A stretch of 64,000 nt of DNA, from NCBI RefSeq assembly GCF_003473485.1, contig NC_053044.1:26533591-26597590 (forward strand), read 5' to 3'. The translations under genes were made by a program, and so were the position numbers. The notes under the pieces were generated by a model. It saw only the letters and a list, made by a program, of their open reading frames with translations, searched no databases and was not told the origin of the DNA. The stretch is from Medicago truncatula. Its lineage: Eukaryota; Streptophyta; Magnoliopsida; Fabales; Fabaceae. Positions 1 to 12,152 of the stretch are shown in pieces. The first letter of the stretch is position 1. Each line of letters starts with the position of its first letter.

Positions 1-74
1 TGTAACATTCCGTTTGTGATGATTACTCTGATTATTTAAATAAAAATTTTATGTTGGGAAAACGGGGTGCTACA
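1..74. mobile_element. Terminal fragment of a large LTR (same family as the solo LTR at 45564-48752)
   Basis: The first 74 bases match, with few differences, the last about 74 bases of the complete solo LTR ending at 48752: both start TGTAACATTCCGTT and end in GGGAAAACGGGGTG(C/T)TACA. The rest of this copy lies left of the window, so its target duplication cannot be checked. Confidence 0.8.
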
Positions 75-799
75 TGATGCATTCAACACATTGAAACTTG
101 AAAAAAATAATTTTTCCTATATAAAATTTACCAATTACTTTTTTTTTTTGTTACAAACTTACCAATTGCTTTATGTTTTAGAATCTTTAACTAGTGCTTT
201 AAAGACTTCATTTAAAAACTTACCAATTGTACATGTGTGACCTATTTAAAAACTTTAAATTGAGGATCTCCATTATAGATACTCTAAGGACACTTGTTAG
301 CAAAATCTTATAAATAAAGGTATAGTGTTTGCAGGTTGGATTAAGTTGAATTTGACCAAGTTAAATATCCTAACCAACCAACCATCTTTGTTTTGGATGG
401 AATGTTGAACCCGTATTTTTAACATTAAATTGGACCAAACCAAACCAATTATTAATGAATTGGATTTGGTTGAGATTGGTGTCATGCAAAATGATTACTT
501 TTGAATTAAAAAAATGGTTTGTCTAACATATTCTACATTTAAGGGAACTAAAAATAGTAATTTTTTTTTATTGAAAAACATCAATTATTTATTAAAAAGA
601 TATATATTTAATATAAAATACACGAGTTTCAAGACAAATTTACCATTTTAAATTTTGATATTTATAAATGCTTTTGTTTTTCAATCATTATTAGTTTGGT
701 ATTTATAAATGGTATATTCAATGTAATGCTTTTGCACTCTATTTTTTTTCAAAAAAGTAAAATAAAAAATAGTTGTGATCTACTCATGAAAGGTTATAA
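75..799. other. AT-rich intergenic DNA, no gene seen
   Basis: No convincing coding region. Three copies of a short ACTTACCAATTG-like phrase lie at about 127-230; one pair brackets an oligo-T tract (141-154) that resembles the micro-insertions described in the findings. Confidence 0.5.
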
Positions 800-808
800 A
801 ATAATAAA

Positions 809-1105
809 GGTTAAAGTATAATTTTCACCCCTTAAGTTTTAAAAAGTTGCGATTTTGACCCCTATGAAAAATGACAAAAGTGATCCCATGTTTAGGGAAA
901 TATGCTCTTTTGACCCCTAACATAAGAGAAGTCTGATATATTGACTTCTTATCTTCTCAAAAAGTTGCTATTATGGCCCCTTTTTGGGACATGTGGCGTC
1001 TTTTCAGCAATTTTGGGACGAAAGGGGCCAAAATTGTAATTTTTTTTAATAGGGGATCAAAATCGCAACATTTTAAAACTTAGTGGTCGAAAAGTGAGGT
1101 TAGCC
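809..1105. mobile_element. MITE, Mutator-like, with 9-bp target duplication
   Basis: A 297-bp non-coding element whose ends are imperfect inverted repeats of about 55 bp (left GGTTAAAGTATAATTTTCACC, right end GTGAGGTTAGCC read inverted). It is flanked by a perfect 9-bp direct repeat, AATAATAAA, at 800-808 and 1106-1114. Nine-bp duplications are characteristic of Mutator-like transposons. Runs of CCCC and GGGG mirror each other in the two arms, as in the related elements at 3457, 61295 and 62656. Confidence 0.85.
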
Positions 1106-1114
1106 AATAATAAA

Positions 1115-3446
1115 AATTTAGTAAGAAAAACATAATAAATTTTGATGATTGGTACGTTATTTATGTGACTCATTACTATGTGCTGCTAAATAATTAGACA
1201 CAACCCATTGATCTATTTAAAAGACAATTAGTGTGAACAAACAACAACTCCAAAAATGCTAAAAACTATTTAAAGGTGTAAGGAGATGATTAAGTTTTTG
1301 AATTATAAAGTGATAAAGCTATTGGTTACATTCAAAGGGGTGAGGGTGGAGAAATTTGGTTGAAACCGGAAAGTTTACTTATGTTACAATTATCTTTATT
1401 TCCTTATTTCTTTTTCCAACGAACATTGAGGATGAGCTAATTTTTATCCTTTTCAAATTTAATTTTTACTTTTCATTTTTACGGTATTTAATTCTTTACT
1501 TTATAAACAACATTTCATCCTATTTTAGTTATATTATTTTATTCTTTGTTTCCTTTCATTCCAGCGCCCATCAGATGTAACAGAGTTTCTGATTGTCCAA
1601 AGATACGTTGCAATATTGGTTTTGTACTAAGGTGTTTATATAACCAATGTAAATGTGTTAGAATTACTCAACTAGTAGATTATGTGCTCAAATGATTTTG
1701 TATTTAGTGCCAGACTTCAAGAGAGTCATGCTCAAACTTTTAACTAATTGTCATTTGGTTATTGTATTGGAACTCAATAATTTGAATTTCTTTCCTCTTT
1801 ATAACTCTGTGTCTAAAGAAATATATTTGTATAACTATTTATTTATTTTTTACAACTTTTGTGACAACTCTATCTCATATTCACATTATATTTTTATTTT
1901 TTTCTATTGTTTTGATTTTTATACTAATACCCCTTTTTTATTTTTGTAAATCTATGATTATCCCATAAATTGTCATTCAAAAGGTTGTTGAAGTAGCACA
2001 ACTCATTTGTCTATGATTCTATGAACCAAACTTAATTTTCCTTATGGTATAGATTAATATATTTTTCCATTTTAAATTAAAATGTGCATAGTTAAAGCCA
2101 ATATGATTATTTAAAGTAATAATTTATCATAAGAATAACATGGGATTTCAAATGAACATATATCAGTTCATCTTGAGCATGGATCTGGTTTTTAATAAAA
2201 TTTGCTGTTTAAAAATAAATAAATGAACATATATCAGTATTTGTTAAAGAATGAATGTAAAGATTAATGATGTGTTTGATTTGCTAAACAGTAAGTACCT
2301 GACAAAATAGCATAAGAGAGAACTACACACAGAGCAGAACAACACAAGATAAACTTTTATATTATTGAATATATTTTGATCGTATACAATTTTTATAGTA
2401 AAAATATTATTTTGATATATTAGACAACTTGTACGAGAGATAAAAAGTTGTGTTGTGGTTTAGTGATATCTTCTCGAATTCTAGGAACAATGTATTAGAA
2501 TTTGGGTCTGTTATTCATAAATATAGAGAAACTGTAGTTTCAAAATTAGTTTCCTTGTTCATTTGCTGATTAAAGTTTGTTCTATTGATAAGTATTCAAC
2601 TAATATCTCAAAAAGATGCATATTAGAATCATGTTCAGTGATATGAGGGCGCCTGTTGGTCGGTAGTATGGGGAGCAGATTGTCTCAAATGACCGGAAAG
2701 TGCATTGGAATCAAAACCACACGTTTTTTTTTTCTTTCTATTTGACTTGGTCAAAATAATTAAAGAGCCATTGGATGGTGAAGATTTACACTAGACTGCA
2801 TCCAGTGAAAAGTTCACTGGAGAGAATCCCCAATCGATAATATGTAAGTACATTTGTAAACTTCTTTGGATTTTGCATTTTTCAATGTCCTTGGCGATCT
2901 AGCAAGACCTAACTCACCAAAATTTTCTTTCAACAAATTAAAAACATTGGGTGGGTCATTTTGTTAGGAGTAAAGTGAATGTCGTTTATTATCTTATGAC
3001 TTTGTATTGCTTTCATGTTTTTGAATATTTACCAAACTATATTACAAGTTCTATTATTTGTTTCACTGATACTACAAATTCTATTTTTCTATATTAAAAA
3101 AGGATATTACAAATTCAATTGTAAGTGAAATTCCAAGCTTAGTTCAATAAAATAAAAAATTATGATAACTTTGAGTTTGAGGCTTGTAATGAAAAAAGTT
3201 GTATTTGAGGAGCTTTATTCTGATACAAGATCACCAAACAAATAAATTAGAAAAAGAAACAATCAGTTTATAAAATAACCATAAGAGTGCATATAACTTT
3301 CTTGTTAAGGGATTCCATTGCTTATATTAGGTAATATGAGTATTGCTCTTGAGTGAAGTTTCAAATCCTTCAACCAACTAGGAAAACTGCTAACTTCATC
3401 CACACGCTTAGACAACTATTGTATTATCACGAATACAAAATGGTCA
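1115..3446. other. AT-rich intergenic DNA with a decayed hAT-like MITE (about 1840-2010)
   Basis: No ORF here looks like a protein; those present are low-complexity AT-rich frames. The stretch around 1840-2010 resembles the better-preserved element at 53325-53525: a TTTTACAACTTTTGTGACAAC-type phrase, a pyrimidine-rich middle, then CCCATAAATTGTC and GGTTGTTGAAGTAGCA. It is probably an older copy of that family. Confidence 0.4.
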
Positions 3447-3456
3447 ATAAATATTT

Positions 3457-4337
3457 GGGTAAATAGTCAATTTTCCCCCTGAAATTGTAAGTTTCATCAA
3501 TTACCCCCCTGAAATTAACAAAATTTCAATTACCCCCCTGAAATTTCACAACGTTAGTCAATTTACCCCCTCTGTCAAATATTTCTGTTAGTGAACATGA
3601 CGTTTTGCAAATACCCCCCTGAAGTTTTGCACTTATGTGCAAAATGCCCCCCAAACTTAAAAATTTATATATATTTTTTTAAAAAACAAACAATTAATAG
3701 TTAAATATTAAAGCTAACTATTAATTTTGGAGTTTGGAAAAACTACATACATATATATACATCAAAATAGGGAAAAATGTGTATTTTTAAAGTGACAATA
3801 ATAGTTATTTCTAATAGACAAATTATTATTTTTAGAGGTTTATAAACAAATTAATAATCAGATTTAAATTTATATTTTCTCTTTCACCATCTTAGTTTTT
3901 TAACTCCTCCAACTCCTTCAACAATTTGCTCAAACCATTTAAACTACACAACCCCTAATATTAATCCACAAATGATCCCATTATTGTCACTTTAAAAAAT
4001 ACATATTTCCCCCCATTTTGGAGCCTATTTTGATGTATATATGCATGTAGTTTTCCCAAATTCCAAAATTAGTAGTTAGTTTTAATATTTAACTATTAAT
4101 TGTTTGTTTTTAACAAAAAAATAATATAAATTTTTAAGTTTGGGGGGCATTTTGCACATAAGTGCAAAACTTCAGGGGGTTATTTGCAAAACGTCATGTT
4201 CACTAACTGAAAAAGTTGACGGAGGGGGTAAATTGACTAACGTTGTGAAATTTCAGAGGGGTAATTGATGTTTTGTTAATTTCAAGGGGGTAATTGATGA
4301 AACTTACAATTTCAAGGGGGAAATTGACTATTTACTC
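3457..4337. mobile_element. Long-inverted-repeat MITE (Mutator-like) with 10-bp target duplication
   Basis: An 881-bp fold-back element. The left arm (3457-3670) is a series of CCCCCCTGAAATT-type blocks; the right arm (4120-4337) is its inverted counterpart with GGGGGTAATTGA blocks. Both flanks carry a perfect ATAAATATTT at 3447-3456 and 4338-4347. The outer ends are GGGTAAATAGTC and GACTATTTACTC. No coding capacity. A shorter relative of the right arm lies in the purine permease intron at 16937-17106. Confidence 0.9.
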
Positions 4338-4347
4338 ATAAATATTT

Positions 4348-4847
4348 CGAATCGAATTTTATGAAATGTATAATGTGTTACAATCGTTAAGTGCATGCTT
4401 GGAACAATAGATAGCCGCACTCACAGTGTACGTTGCTCAAACTCTAGTTTTTAGCTTCTGAAAACCACGGAAAAATGGGACTTGGGATACGAGATTGTCA
4501 TTCTTGCCACGAAACCAAACACGACGTGAATATCTTTCTTTGTATATTATATGATATGAATGTTATTCACATGATACTTATATGATTGGTATTATGCAGA
4601 TCATAATTTCAAGTTTCCAATGGAAAGTGAGTATGGAAACTTGTATCCTGCATCTATGGAACATGGACTTTGCCTAAATTGAAATGAGGCAAAATTGAAC
4701 ATCATCATTGAACTACAAAATATAAATATCATCCTTATAAAACAAATCAACTTGGCTAACTAACAAAAGGTATGATATTATTAAATCAAAAGTATTATAA
4801 ACAATTAAAAATAAAAGACTAAAATTTCTTCTTGCTTCTGAAGCATC
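4348..4847. other. 3' flank of the ZIP gene, no other gene seen
   Basis: AT-rich sequence downstream of the ZIP stop codon (the gene is on the minus strand). It should hold the 3' UTR and polyadenylation site, but no single signal stands out. Confidence 0.4.
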
Positions 4848-7286
4848 TTAGGTATCCCATATCATAACAACAGCTATAACTCCTATTCCCAGCGATACCG
4901 CAAGAAACTTCATATAGGCTGAGTCGGCCTTTGAATGTTTATGAGGCACATAACCCTTAGCAAATAGATGGTTTATTGAAACATAGATAAACACACCACA
5001 AGCTAGACCCATAGAAATGGCGAAAATCCAATCGGCCACATGACCTTGAGTTGTGGAATCTAATACAATTCCAATGGCCACACCAATTGGACTAGAGATT
5101 GCAAATGCAAAAGCGTAGGCTGCGCATGATAGTAGAGGTCGATTAGGAACCATCCTAAGGAGTGCTATGCCCATGGCAATGGCTGCAAATATTTTGTGCA
5201 AACAGATTGTCCATAAAGCTTTCCATGCGTCTGCTTTTGTCACGGAAACACCAATTGCTAAGCCCTCGAAAACAGAATGAGCACAAAGGGCGATTATGTA
5301 TACATATATAAATATGTATACAGTATCTCCGATTGAGCTACTAGGTGCAAGATCAGCGTCATTGGTGCCAGCAGAACTCTGTTAACACAGAAAACAGATA
5401 TACAGTTAAATTAGTGATGACTAGGCGAAAAAATTATGACTTTGTTCAAAACATTTTTTTACTGTGTAAAGCTACAAATATGTAACCTGATATTGTGACT
5501 GAGAATTAACACCGTTGCTCCTTCCTTTGTCTACCCCTGCAATTTGCACCAAAAGAAAAATAACTTTGTGTTAGACAAGGTGAATCTGAAGGATACATTC
5601 AAATTCAGTTTCATATTCGTTATATTGATGTTTTGTAATAATGATGAAAATATGGTGGTTTATATTTCAAGTTTCTGTTAGAAACTCGATTTGGTAAAAT
5701 CAAAACATGAACATGATAATGACTGTGGTAACTGCAAGAATCTTTTACAACGCGAAATCGGAATTCACATGACAAGACTGCAAATATCAGAATTGAGTTT
5801 CTTGCAGCCACATATTCATATAGACAAATATGAGTCGTCTGATTTCAATTCTCAGTTGATAGATGGACTAAGAATATGAGTCGTCTGATTTTTATCCAAC
5901 TATATATCGAGATGTGAATATTATATTCTTCCAACTTTAAGGAATCTAGGTCCACAAATATCTTGTACACCACAAGACTTTGAAAAGTCTAATGCCAAGT
6001 CAACCACTTATCCTTTTTTTTGGTTGAAACATCAACCATTTATCCTTCTAGCTCACAAGTCACTATATCACCATAAATAATCATAATGAAATAGAACTAC
6101 CAGCAATTAATAAATTTTTCTTTATGGCATATTCCAACCTTTATAGTTAAGACTATTGTACCATACCACCAAAATTATAACCATATTTTCCCAACAAATA
6201 ACAACACAGTTCAAAGACAGAAAAGTTATTTTTAAAATCGAATTGAATTGCATCATCAGAAGACCCTATAACATATTCAACTAAAACAAAACAACTAAAC
6301 TCTAAACTCTAAAGTAAAAGTACCATAATCACTTTATCCCTAAAACAAAAAGGACCTTTTATATTTATTTATTTATTTGAGCTTATCTACTAGCATAAAC
6401 ACTTTTAAATTATTTGACAGAGCTTATTAAAACAACTTTCACATTAAATTTTCATAAGCTCATTTAGCTTATGAAAAAACTTAGCTTATACAAAAATAAT
6501 TTGACTTTATTTTATCTCTTATTATATATATTATTACAAAAATAGAATTAGCTTATTCACTATGAAACACATACTCAGACCAGACATCGAACAGACAAAT
6601 CAACACTGTTAATAATTTGAAGAGAAAAATATGTCATAATTCAATATATTTCTATGTGTCGGTGTCATACATGATATGTATCCGACACCAGGACGAGGAG
6701 TATGTGTACTTCATAGTTTATACATAAACACTTATATCGTGAAGGTGAATACTAAAATCACTTATTTAACCAAACAAGACCAAAGTCACAAACATAATAT
6801 TAAAAAGCACTAACCTTGACCTTCAACGTCAGCACCAGCACCATGATTCGGCTTCTCCAAAAGAGAAGAAATAACACAATCAGCAAGCATAGTAATCAAA
6901 TAACCAGCACAAGCCAACATGTATGCAAAAGGGTACTCTTTATCAGTCAAATCACCAAAAGTTTCATTAGCATCACTAAGAAAATGCATCAAAGCAGTTC
7001 CCAGAAACACTCCTCCAGCAAACTGTGTCCCTAATATCAAGAACCCTTCGTTCCATCTTAGCACGTAAGGTGAAACACCGGCAATGAAAGTGGCGAAGAA
7101 GATTACTATTAAGCAGTATACTTTTGTTAGGATTAAGGATTTTGAACGGAGGTTGTGGGGAGCTTCGGAGTCTGAGTCGGCGTCGATGTCGGCATCGTCG
7201 TCGTGGCCACCGTGAGAAGAAACGGAGGAAAAGAAGAGGAGAAGGAGAAGTGATAGGAAGAAGAAGGTTCGAAGAGAGAAAGACAT
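4848..7286 (-). CDS. ZIP2: ZIP family zinc/iron transporter, ZIP2/ZIP11-like, three exons
   Basis: Exons on the minus strand: 7286-6815, 5536-5487, 5378-4848, joined at GT-AG sites and keeping frame to give 350 residues, the usual plant ZIP length. I chose the ATG at 7286 ([10 protein letters not shown]) because it gives a signal-like hydrophobic leader followed by a His/Asp-rich stretch ([18 protein letters not shown]) typical of ZIP N-termini. Membrane segments follow, including [15 protein letters not shown] and [19 protein letters not shown]. After a short variable loop (EKPNHGAG to APSSS, spanning exons 1-3) come the signature helices: [11 protein letters not shown], then [13 protein letters not shown], whose His and Glu residues line the metal path in this family. 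The C-terminus AVVMIWDT resembles Arabidopsis ZIP2/ZIP11. Expected role: import of divalent metals such as Zn2+ across the plasma membrane. Exact orthology is inferred from memory of the family, so the symbol is tentative. Confidence 0.9.
6014..6032 (-). repeat. Micro-insertion: oligo(A) with an 11-base stub, 13-bp target duplication
   Basis: Inside ZIP intron 1. A 19-bp insert, oligo-T then GGTTGAAACAT on the plus strand, lies between CAACCACTTATCC (6001-6013) and CAACCATTTATCC (6033-6045), 12 of 13 identical. The minus strand reads as a short stub ending in A8, as expected for an extremely 5'-truncated retroposed transcript. Confidence 0.55.
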
Positions 7287-7365
7287 TGAGAAGAAAAGAA
7301 GAGTGTAAGAAAAGAACAAAAATAGATTTGTAAGGAGTGTTACGGTAGGTGGATAATTAGGGAGA

Positions 7366-7374
7366 TATTTATAG
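7366..7374 (-). promoter_or_regulatory. Candidate TATA box of the ZIP gene
   Basis: Minus-strand CTATAAATA about 80 bp upstream of the chosen ATG, leaving room for a short 5' UTR. It supports the ATG at 7286 over the upstream frame extension. Position and sequence only; no start-site data. Confidence 0.55.
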
Positions 7375-7421
7375 ATAAATATAGAAGGAATCTTAATGAA
7401 TCTTGTTTTACGTGGATCCAA

Positions 7422-7980
7422 ACAAATTAAACTTTATTTTTTAGTATTTGGATCTCAATTCGGCAAAATTTTATTCATCATTCGACCGAACTTTGAATTA
7501 TCAAAATCTTTTTGTTTGAAAATCGAAGGATTAAATCAAAAAACAACTGAACTCGATCTCTGTAGATTGTATATTGGTTTAGATATTGTTTATTATTATT
7601 TATTTTTTTAAATTGTTAAATCGATTGAACTGAACCAAACCAATTCAGGGAGATTTGGTCTAGTTCGAATTTCACAAGAAAATAATACAAATTAAGGTCG
7701 TACTAAACTAACTTTTTCTAATTGGTTTAATTTTCTTTTCTTTCAAAAACATAACCAAACTGACATGTTACACACCCCTATAGAAGGTATACACATTTGA
7801 TATAGTGTGGCTCGTGTTCAAATCTACAATTCCCCATTTAAAAACACTCAATGTGTGTTAGTTTCGTCGTTTTGCAGAAGGTAAAAGAATATGAGAGATA
7901 GAAATAAAAATATATGGTGTAAATTATAATTTGATGCTAAAATCACATATATAATAAGAAGAAGAAAAAACCAGATAATT
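7422..7980. other. Upstream flank of the ZIP gene, no gene seen
   Basis: AT-rich sequence with no supported coding region or recognised repeat. Any regulatory sites of the ZIP promoter would lie here, but none can be named from sequence alone. Confidence 0.4.
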
Positions 7981-7981
7981 C

Positions 7982-8227
7982 AAAATTTGGTTAGGAAGGT
8001 CAACTAGAAATTATTTTAATCGCTAATAATCCAAATTTTAAAATGTGTGAGTTTAGCTCAGTTGGTAAAAATATTGCATATTATATGCAAGAGATAAGGT
8101 TCAAAGCCTAGACACCCTCACTTCTCCATATTTAAAATGTGTGAGGTCTAACCACTAAGACTACTTGACAAAAAATGTGGTTAGTAAGGTCAACCACAAA
8201 TTGTTTTAATCACTAACAATCCAAATT
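7982..8227. repeat. 57-bp direct repeats bracketing a SINE
   Basis: Copy A (7982-8038) and copy B (8171-8227) share about 50 of 57 positions, including GGTTAG.AAGGTCAAC, TTTTAATC and AATCCAAATT. A SINE sits between them. The copies are too long and too divergent for an ordinary SINE target duplication, so this may be an older local duplication. Confidence 0.6.
8041..8172 (+). mobile_element. tRNA-derived SINE
   Basis: It has an A box (TTAGCTCAGTTGGT) at 8053-8066 and a B box (GGTTCAAAGCC) at 8098-8108, about 30 bp apart, as in RNA polymerase III promoters. It then continues past a tRNA into a family-specific tail ending CTACTTGACAAAAA. This layout resembles a SINE type common in Medicago. 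It is not a functional tRNA because the stems do not close and a SINE tail follows. Confidence 0.75.
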
Positions 8228-8239
8228 AGTGCTCTGCAT

Positions 8240-8800
8240 TTTTTTTAATCAGCAAATATTATTAAACGCTATCCCTGCAATACGCAAGGTATGGACGAAA
8301 CAAGATATAAATGGTGCCGCATATATACGGTACACCATAACCACCAAACAAAGCCCTTGAGGATAAACCCACGAAAATATATCACCACCTAAGACGGACC
8401 TCTTAACAGAAACAAACACTGTAAGCACAATATCCACAACCACCCATCGTCACTACTCACCCCCAAAGAACACCACTCAAAATAAAACTCCCAGACTTCA
8501 ACACCCAAGCTGAGCCACATTCGAAAAGCTCCTAACCGAATGAACAAGGAGCTTCCACAACCTCTCGACCTCCGATCCACCGAAAGAGCACAAAACAAAA
8601 GCTCAAAAACCAACTTGAGCCAAAAAGCTAACTCCCGATCTCGAATCAAAAGTGATCGGTCCACCAAACTTTAGAACCAAATCAACAGGGCACCCCTCGC
8701 CCCCGGTACACCAGAGAACACCATATCAAGTCAAACAAAATTGCAGCTAGACACCAACTCCCGATCTCGAAGCAAAAAACCGGCCCATCGGACACCAGCA
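8240..8800 (-). mobile_element. 3' part of a LINE-type retrotransposon
   Basis: The plus strand is unusually C-rich. Read on the minus strand it is G/T-rich and ends TTTAATAATATTTGCTGATT followed by A8, which resembles a plant LINE 3' untranslated end with an oligo(A) tail. No coding domain is left. Two imperfect internal repeats of CAACTCCCGATCTCGA occur near 8628 and 8755. No clear target duplication was found. Confidence 0.5.
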
Positions 8801-8810
8801 CACAATATGT

Positions 8811-10029
8811 AAGACGATAGATTTAACTTTAAATGTCAAATCATGATAATCTCAAATAATTTAATGATTTAATCCATATACACTAATTGTGTGTGTATAT
8901 GTATATATTATCAGTGAATTATATATGTTCATCATTAAAATGTTTAATTTTTATCATATTTAACTTAAAACTCATGTAAATTATAAATCATGATTAATGA
9001 TTCTGTAAAAAATAACAATTTATAAAAAAATATATATAATTATCTATTTTTAATTAGTTAATCTTATTTGAAGTTTATTAATTACTTGAAATGATAATCA
9101 ATAAATTGAATTATATGATGAGGGTGAATTGATTGGATCTAGGAGAGGACTAGGACCGTATGAGCTGGTAGTGATGTTTGGTGTTGTGATAGGGTTTCCA
9201 ATTTTGTACTACACCTTATGGTGAGTTATTATCACATAGACAAAGTGTACTACATTGGCCTATTGGTGGGTGTTGGTTGGTTGCAAGTTGCAATTTGACA
9301 AATTCCAACCCATTTGGAGAGAAAAGTCTGCGTACTACACAACTTGTGACCCACCCACATTGATTAGGGACCCTATCCCTAATTAGAACTTCTTTTGTGT
9401 GTGTATAGATTGTGTGATATGTGTAAACTTAAAAAAAAAAAAAATTGAACCAAATACACCATAATAATAGTAGTTGATAAAAAAAAAGCATCTTGAGTTT
9501 TTGTAGAGTGAAGTAATCAAGAGGGCCATCTTTTTGTCTAGATCTTGATGTTGTTTTCTTACGTTCCTTTACCGTTTCGTCACAATAGTCTATTATTTTT
9601 CTTAACCACACAAAGGTTAAACAAGAACTTTTAGATCATATATGTTTAATAATCTTTTAACTTATATGTATGTTTAGCTCCATCAAGAAAATGAAAGGTA
9701 CAAATAATGTCCACAACTAGGACAACGGTAACGGAGAATATTCCACCATACCCCTCTTTAATATTGACTGCGTCTACTCTACTTGAAATTGACTCTCGTC
9801 CACTTGTTTTTCAATTCAAGAATTTTTCTCATCTTCAACATCACATTTTTGTGTCGAATTGTCAACACATCAAACACGGTAAGAGAAATGATAATTATAC
9901 GTGTATGGACTTGAAGTAATTCATTCTAGTTGTACAAAGGATCTAGAGGTGCAGAGGAGGATGCATTAGTGCAGTAATGTAGTGCATAGCTGTTATAATG
10001 TAACTTTAGATTAGCACAAGTTTGTTACT
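8811..10029. other. Intergenic DNA, no gene seen
   Basis: AT-rich with scattered short ORFs that show no protein-like composition or recognisable motif. An oligo-A tract occurs at 9430-9443. Confidence 0.4.
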
Positions 10030-10200
10030 AGAAGTGGGCATGACAATGGGGTGGGGTAGGGATGAGTTTTGTCTTCCTCATCCCCTACTCTCATATACTT
10101 ACCCGTTATCCTATCCATATCCAACGGGGATGAGAAATTGAATCTCACCCCCTTCCCCAATGGGTTCGGGTATTCCTGCCCCATCCCCGTCCCCGCAACG
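10030..10200. repeat. G/C-run repeat of GGGGATGGGG / CCCCATCCCC type
   Basis: A left arm rich in GGGGTGGGGTAGGGATGAG and a right arm rich in CCCCATCCCCGTCCCC are partly complementary and could fold back. Such GGGG-CCCC elements are common plant repeats. No target duplication was identified. Confidence 0.4.
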
Positions 10201-10584
10201 AATCAAGTTTTTTTTAAGTTTAAATGGTAATGTTGTAATGCATTATCCAATAATTTGCGCTCATTTTAACATTTCCTTACCGAATAATTTAGTTGCTCGT
10301 TTAACTATCAATAAAAGTTCTTATATCATGACAATTATCAAACCGAATAACATGACATATCATTATTAACCCCCTCAACAAAAAAAATATACAACTTTTC
10401 TATATTAGGATGGTCAAGTAACCATAGTTAGTTAGAAGTTTTTTTTTTTTGAATAAAAGACGAAATATATTGGCTCAAAAGATCTTGAAAATACTCCTTA
10501 GATATTTGAGTTGGCACCTCCTCTATCCAAATTCTATTTGGTTCAGAGTGGGCAACTTTCGTTTTTTACTCCCCAAGGGTTTAT

Positions 10585-10842
10585 GTGAAAAAAATTGAAC
10601 AAGCTGTTTGTTCATTCTGGTGGGGCAACACTGAAACTAAGAGAAAAATTCATTGGGCTAACAAAGCTACTCTTTTCAGATCCAAGCATGATGGAGGAAT
10701 GGGATTTAAAATTCTGACTTTAATCTTGCTATGTTAGCCAAGTAGGCTTGGAGACTTTTTATCTATCTCAATTCCCTAATTTCTAGATGCTACATAGCTA
10801 AGTACTTTCCTAATTCTAACGTGCTTCAGGCTTAGATCTTGT
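10585..10842 (+). pseudogene. LINE reverse-transcriptase C-terminal fragment
   Basis: Translation gives CSFWWGN, KRKIHWANKATLF, GGMGFK, then AKxAWRLF and AKYFPNSNVLQA in order. These match the conserved tail of plant L1-type reverse transcriptases (FWWG, KIHW, GGLGFR, LLAKQAWRL, KAKYFPN). There is a frameshift after GGMGFKILT and a TAG where the family has Gln (AK*AWRL), so the piece is dead. No upstream domains remain. Confidence 0.75.
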
Positions 10843-10899
10843 GTGATTATTTAGCATAGAAGATTAGGAATCGAAGGATTTTTTTTGTAATCATACACT

Positions 10900-11170
10900 T
10901 GTAAACATTTTTTTATCATAGTGGAAGCTTGTAGAAGAGACGTATTCTTCTACGAAGAAAAGACGTAACCCTAGCGAGGACGAAAAGGGGAACCTCTATA
11001 AATCTTGGCGTTCATTTCTTCCTTATCCTTTTACTTTCAACAATTTATTTGTAATAGATGAATCTATAGAATGAATTGATTACCATTTGATTGTGAGAGT
11101 TTATTTTGCATTAACCTAATCTCAATCTCAATCTCCTTGGAAATTAACTTCAAAGAATTCATTCATATAT
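10900..11170 (+). mobile_element. Possible LTR or leader fragment of a retrotransposon
   Basis: Contains CTCTATAAATC about 60 bp before a pyrimidine-rich stretch and a phrase (GTAATAGATGAATCTATAGAATG) reminiscent of the U5 end of Ty3-type LTRs. It lies 350 bp upstream of a Ty3 integrase remnant in the same orientation. No LTR borders or partner were found. Confidence 0.3.
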
Positions 11171-11525
11171 CAAGTGTTCTAATACTTTGTTAGTGTGATT
11201 TGTTATTCGTTGTTTTGGTTTGATATTGTTTAGTTTTGTGATTTGAATTGTGTATTGGTTGTTGTATTGATAAACGGAATTCATTGGTGAATTTCTTATT
11301 TATACTTGAATTCTGATTTTGAGACATTGATTTAGTCTTATGATTTGAATCATTAGCATAAATTCAATAGTCAAAAATATTTTCTAAAGGTTTTCAAACT
11401 TAAGCTTTTGCAGACACAATTTTTATTCGTCATTAACAAACCGATATGGACAAACTGAGGTAGTAAATTAAACTCTTTCTACTCTTCTTAAGCTTTTTCC
11501 TAAATTTTTTATTTTTTATTTTAAA

Positions 11526-11717
11526 ATGTGGGAAGAATGGTTGCGTCATGTTGAGTTTTCCAGCACTACACAATATTCACCTTTTGTGGGAAGATGGACT
11601 TTTCAAGTACTTTCTAGGATTAATGACAATGCCTTCAAAATCGAACTTCCAGGTGAATATGGGGTAAGTGCTACTTCCAACATGGCCGACTTCTCTCTTT
11701 TTTTATTTGAATTATGA
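11526..11717 (+). pseudogene. Ty3/gypsy integrase remnant with internal deletion
   Basis: The 63-codon frame reads WLRHVEFSSTTQYSPF, then directly [32 protein letters not shown]. The first part matches the integrase core tail (EWLPHVEFAYN..HSTT..SPFE) and the second its C-terminal domain ([33 protein letters not shown]). About 80 residues between them are missing and the protein stops soon after. Confidence 0.8.
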
Positions 11718-12152
11718 CGTAGCAAAAGTGTAAGGGATCAATTTCAGCCGAAAAACATTAAACTTGAATTTTTGTGTGTTTAATCCATTTTAAAGCTTCG
11801 AAGTTATAAATGGCGTGTGATGTATTTGTTTCTAATGCAAATAAAGTTCTTAAGCAAGAGGAGTGCAAAGCAATCAAGGAGAATTCATTAGAGGGAGAAA
11901 ATGGTGCTGACTACTATTTGTGGTGAGTTGATATTATAATCACAATGCTATATCTGATCCTAATAAAGTTTGGATGGAGGAAATGCCTCCTAATCTAAAT
12001 AATTGTAACACTAATATTATTGATTAATACAAGATTTGTTATTTTAAAAATAATAATAATTATCACAAGCGTACAAAATTCAAAATTATAGGAAAGGCTG
12101 AATTTCACAATTAAATAGCCATAAGAGGGTCTTACGTATTAGTGTGATTGTT

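Noticed and set aside
8050-8115. A tRNA gene
   Set aside because: A and B boxes are present, but the tRNA stems do not close and the sequence continues into a SINE-type tail, so it is a SINE.
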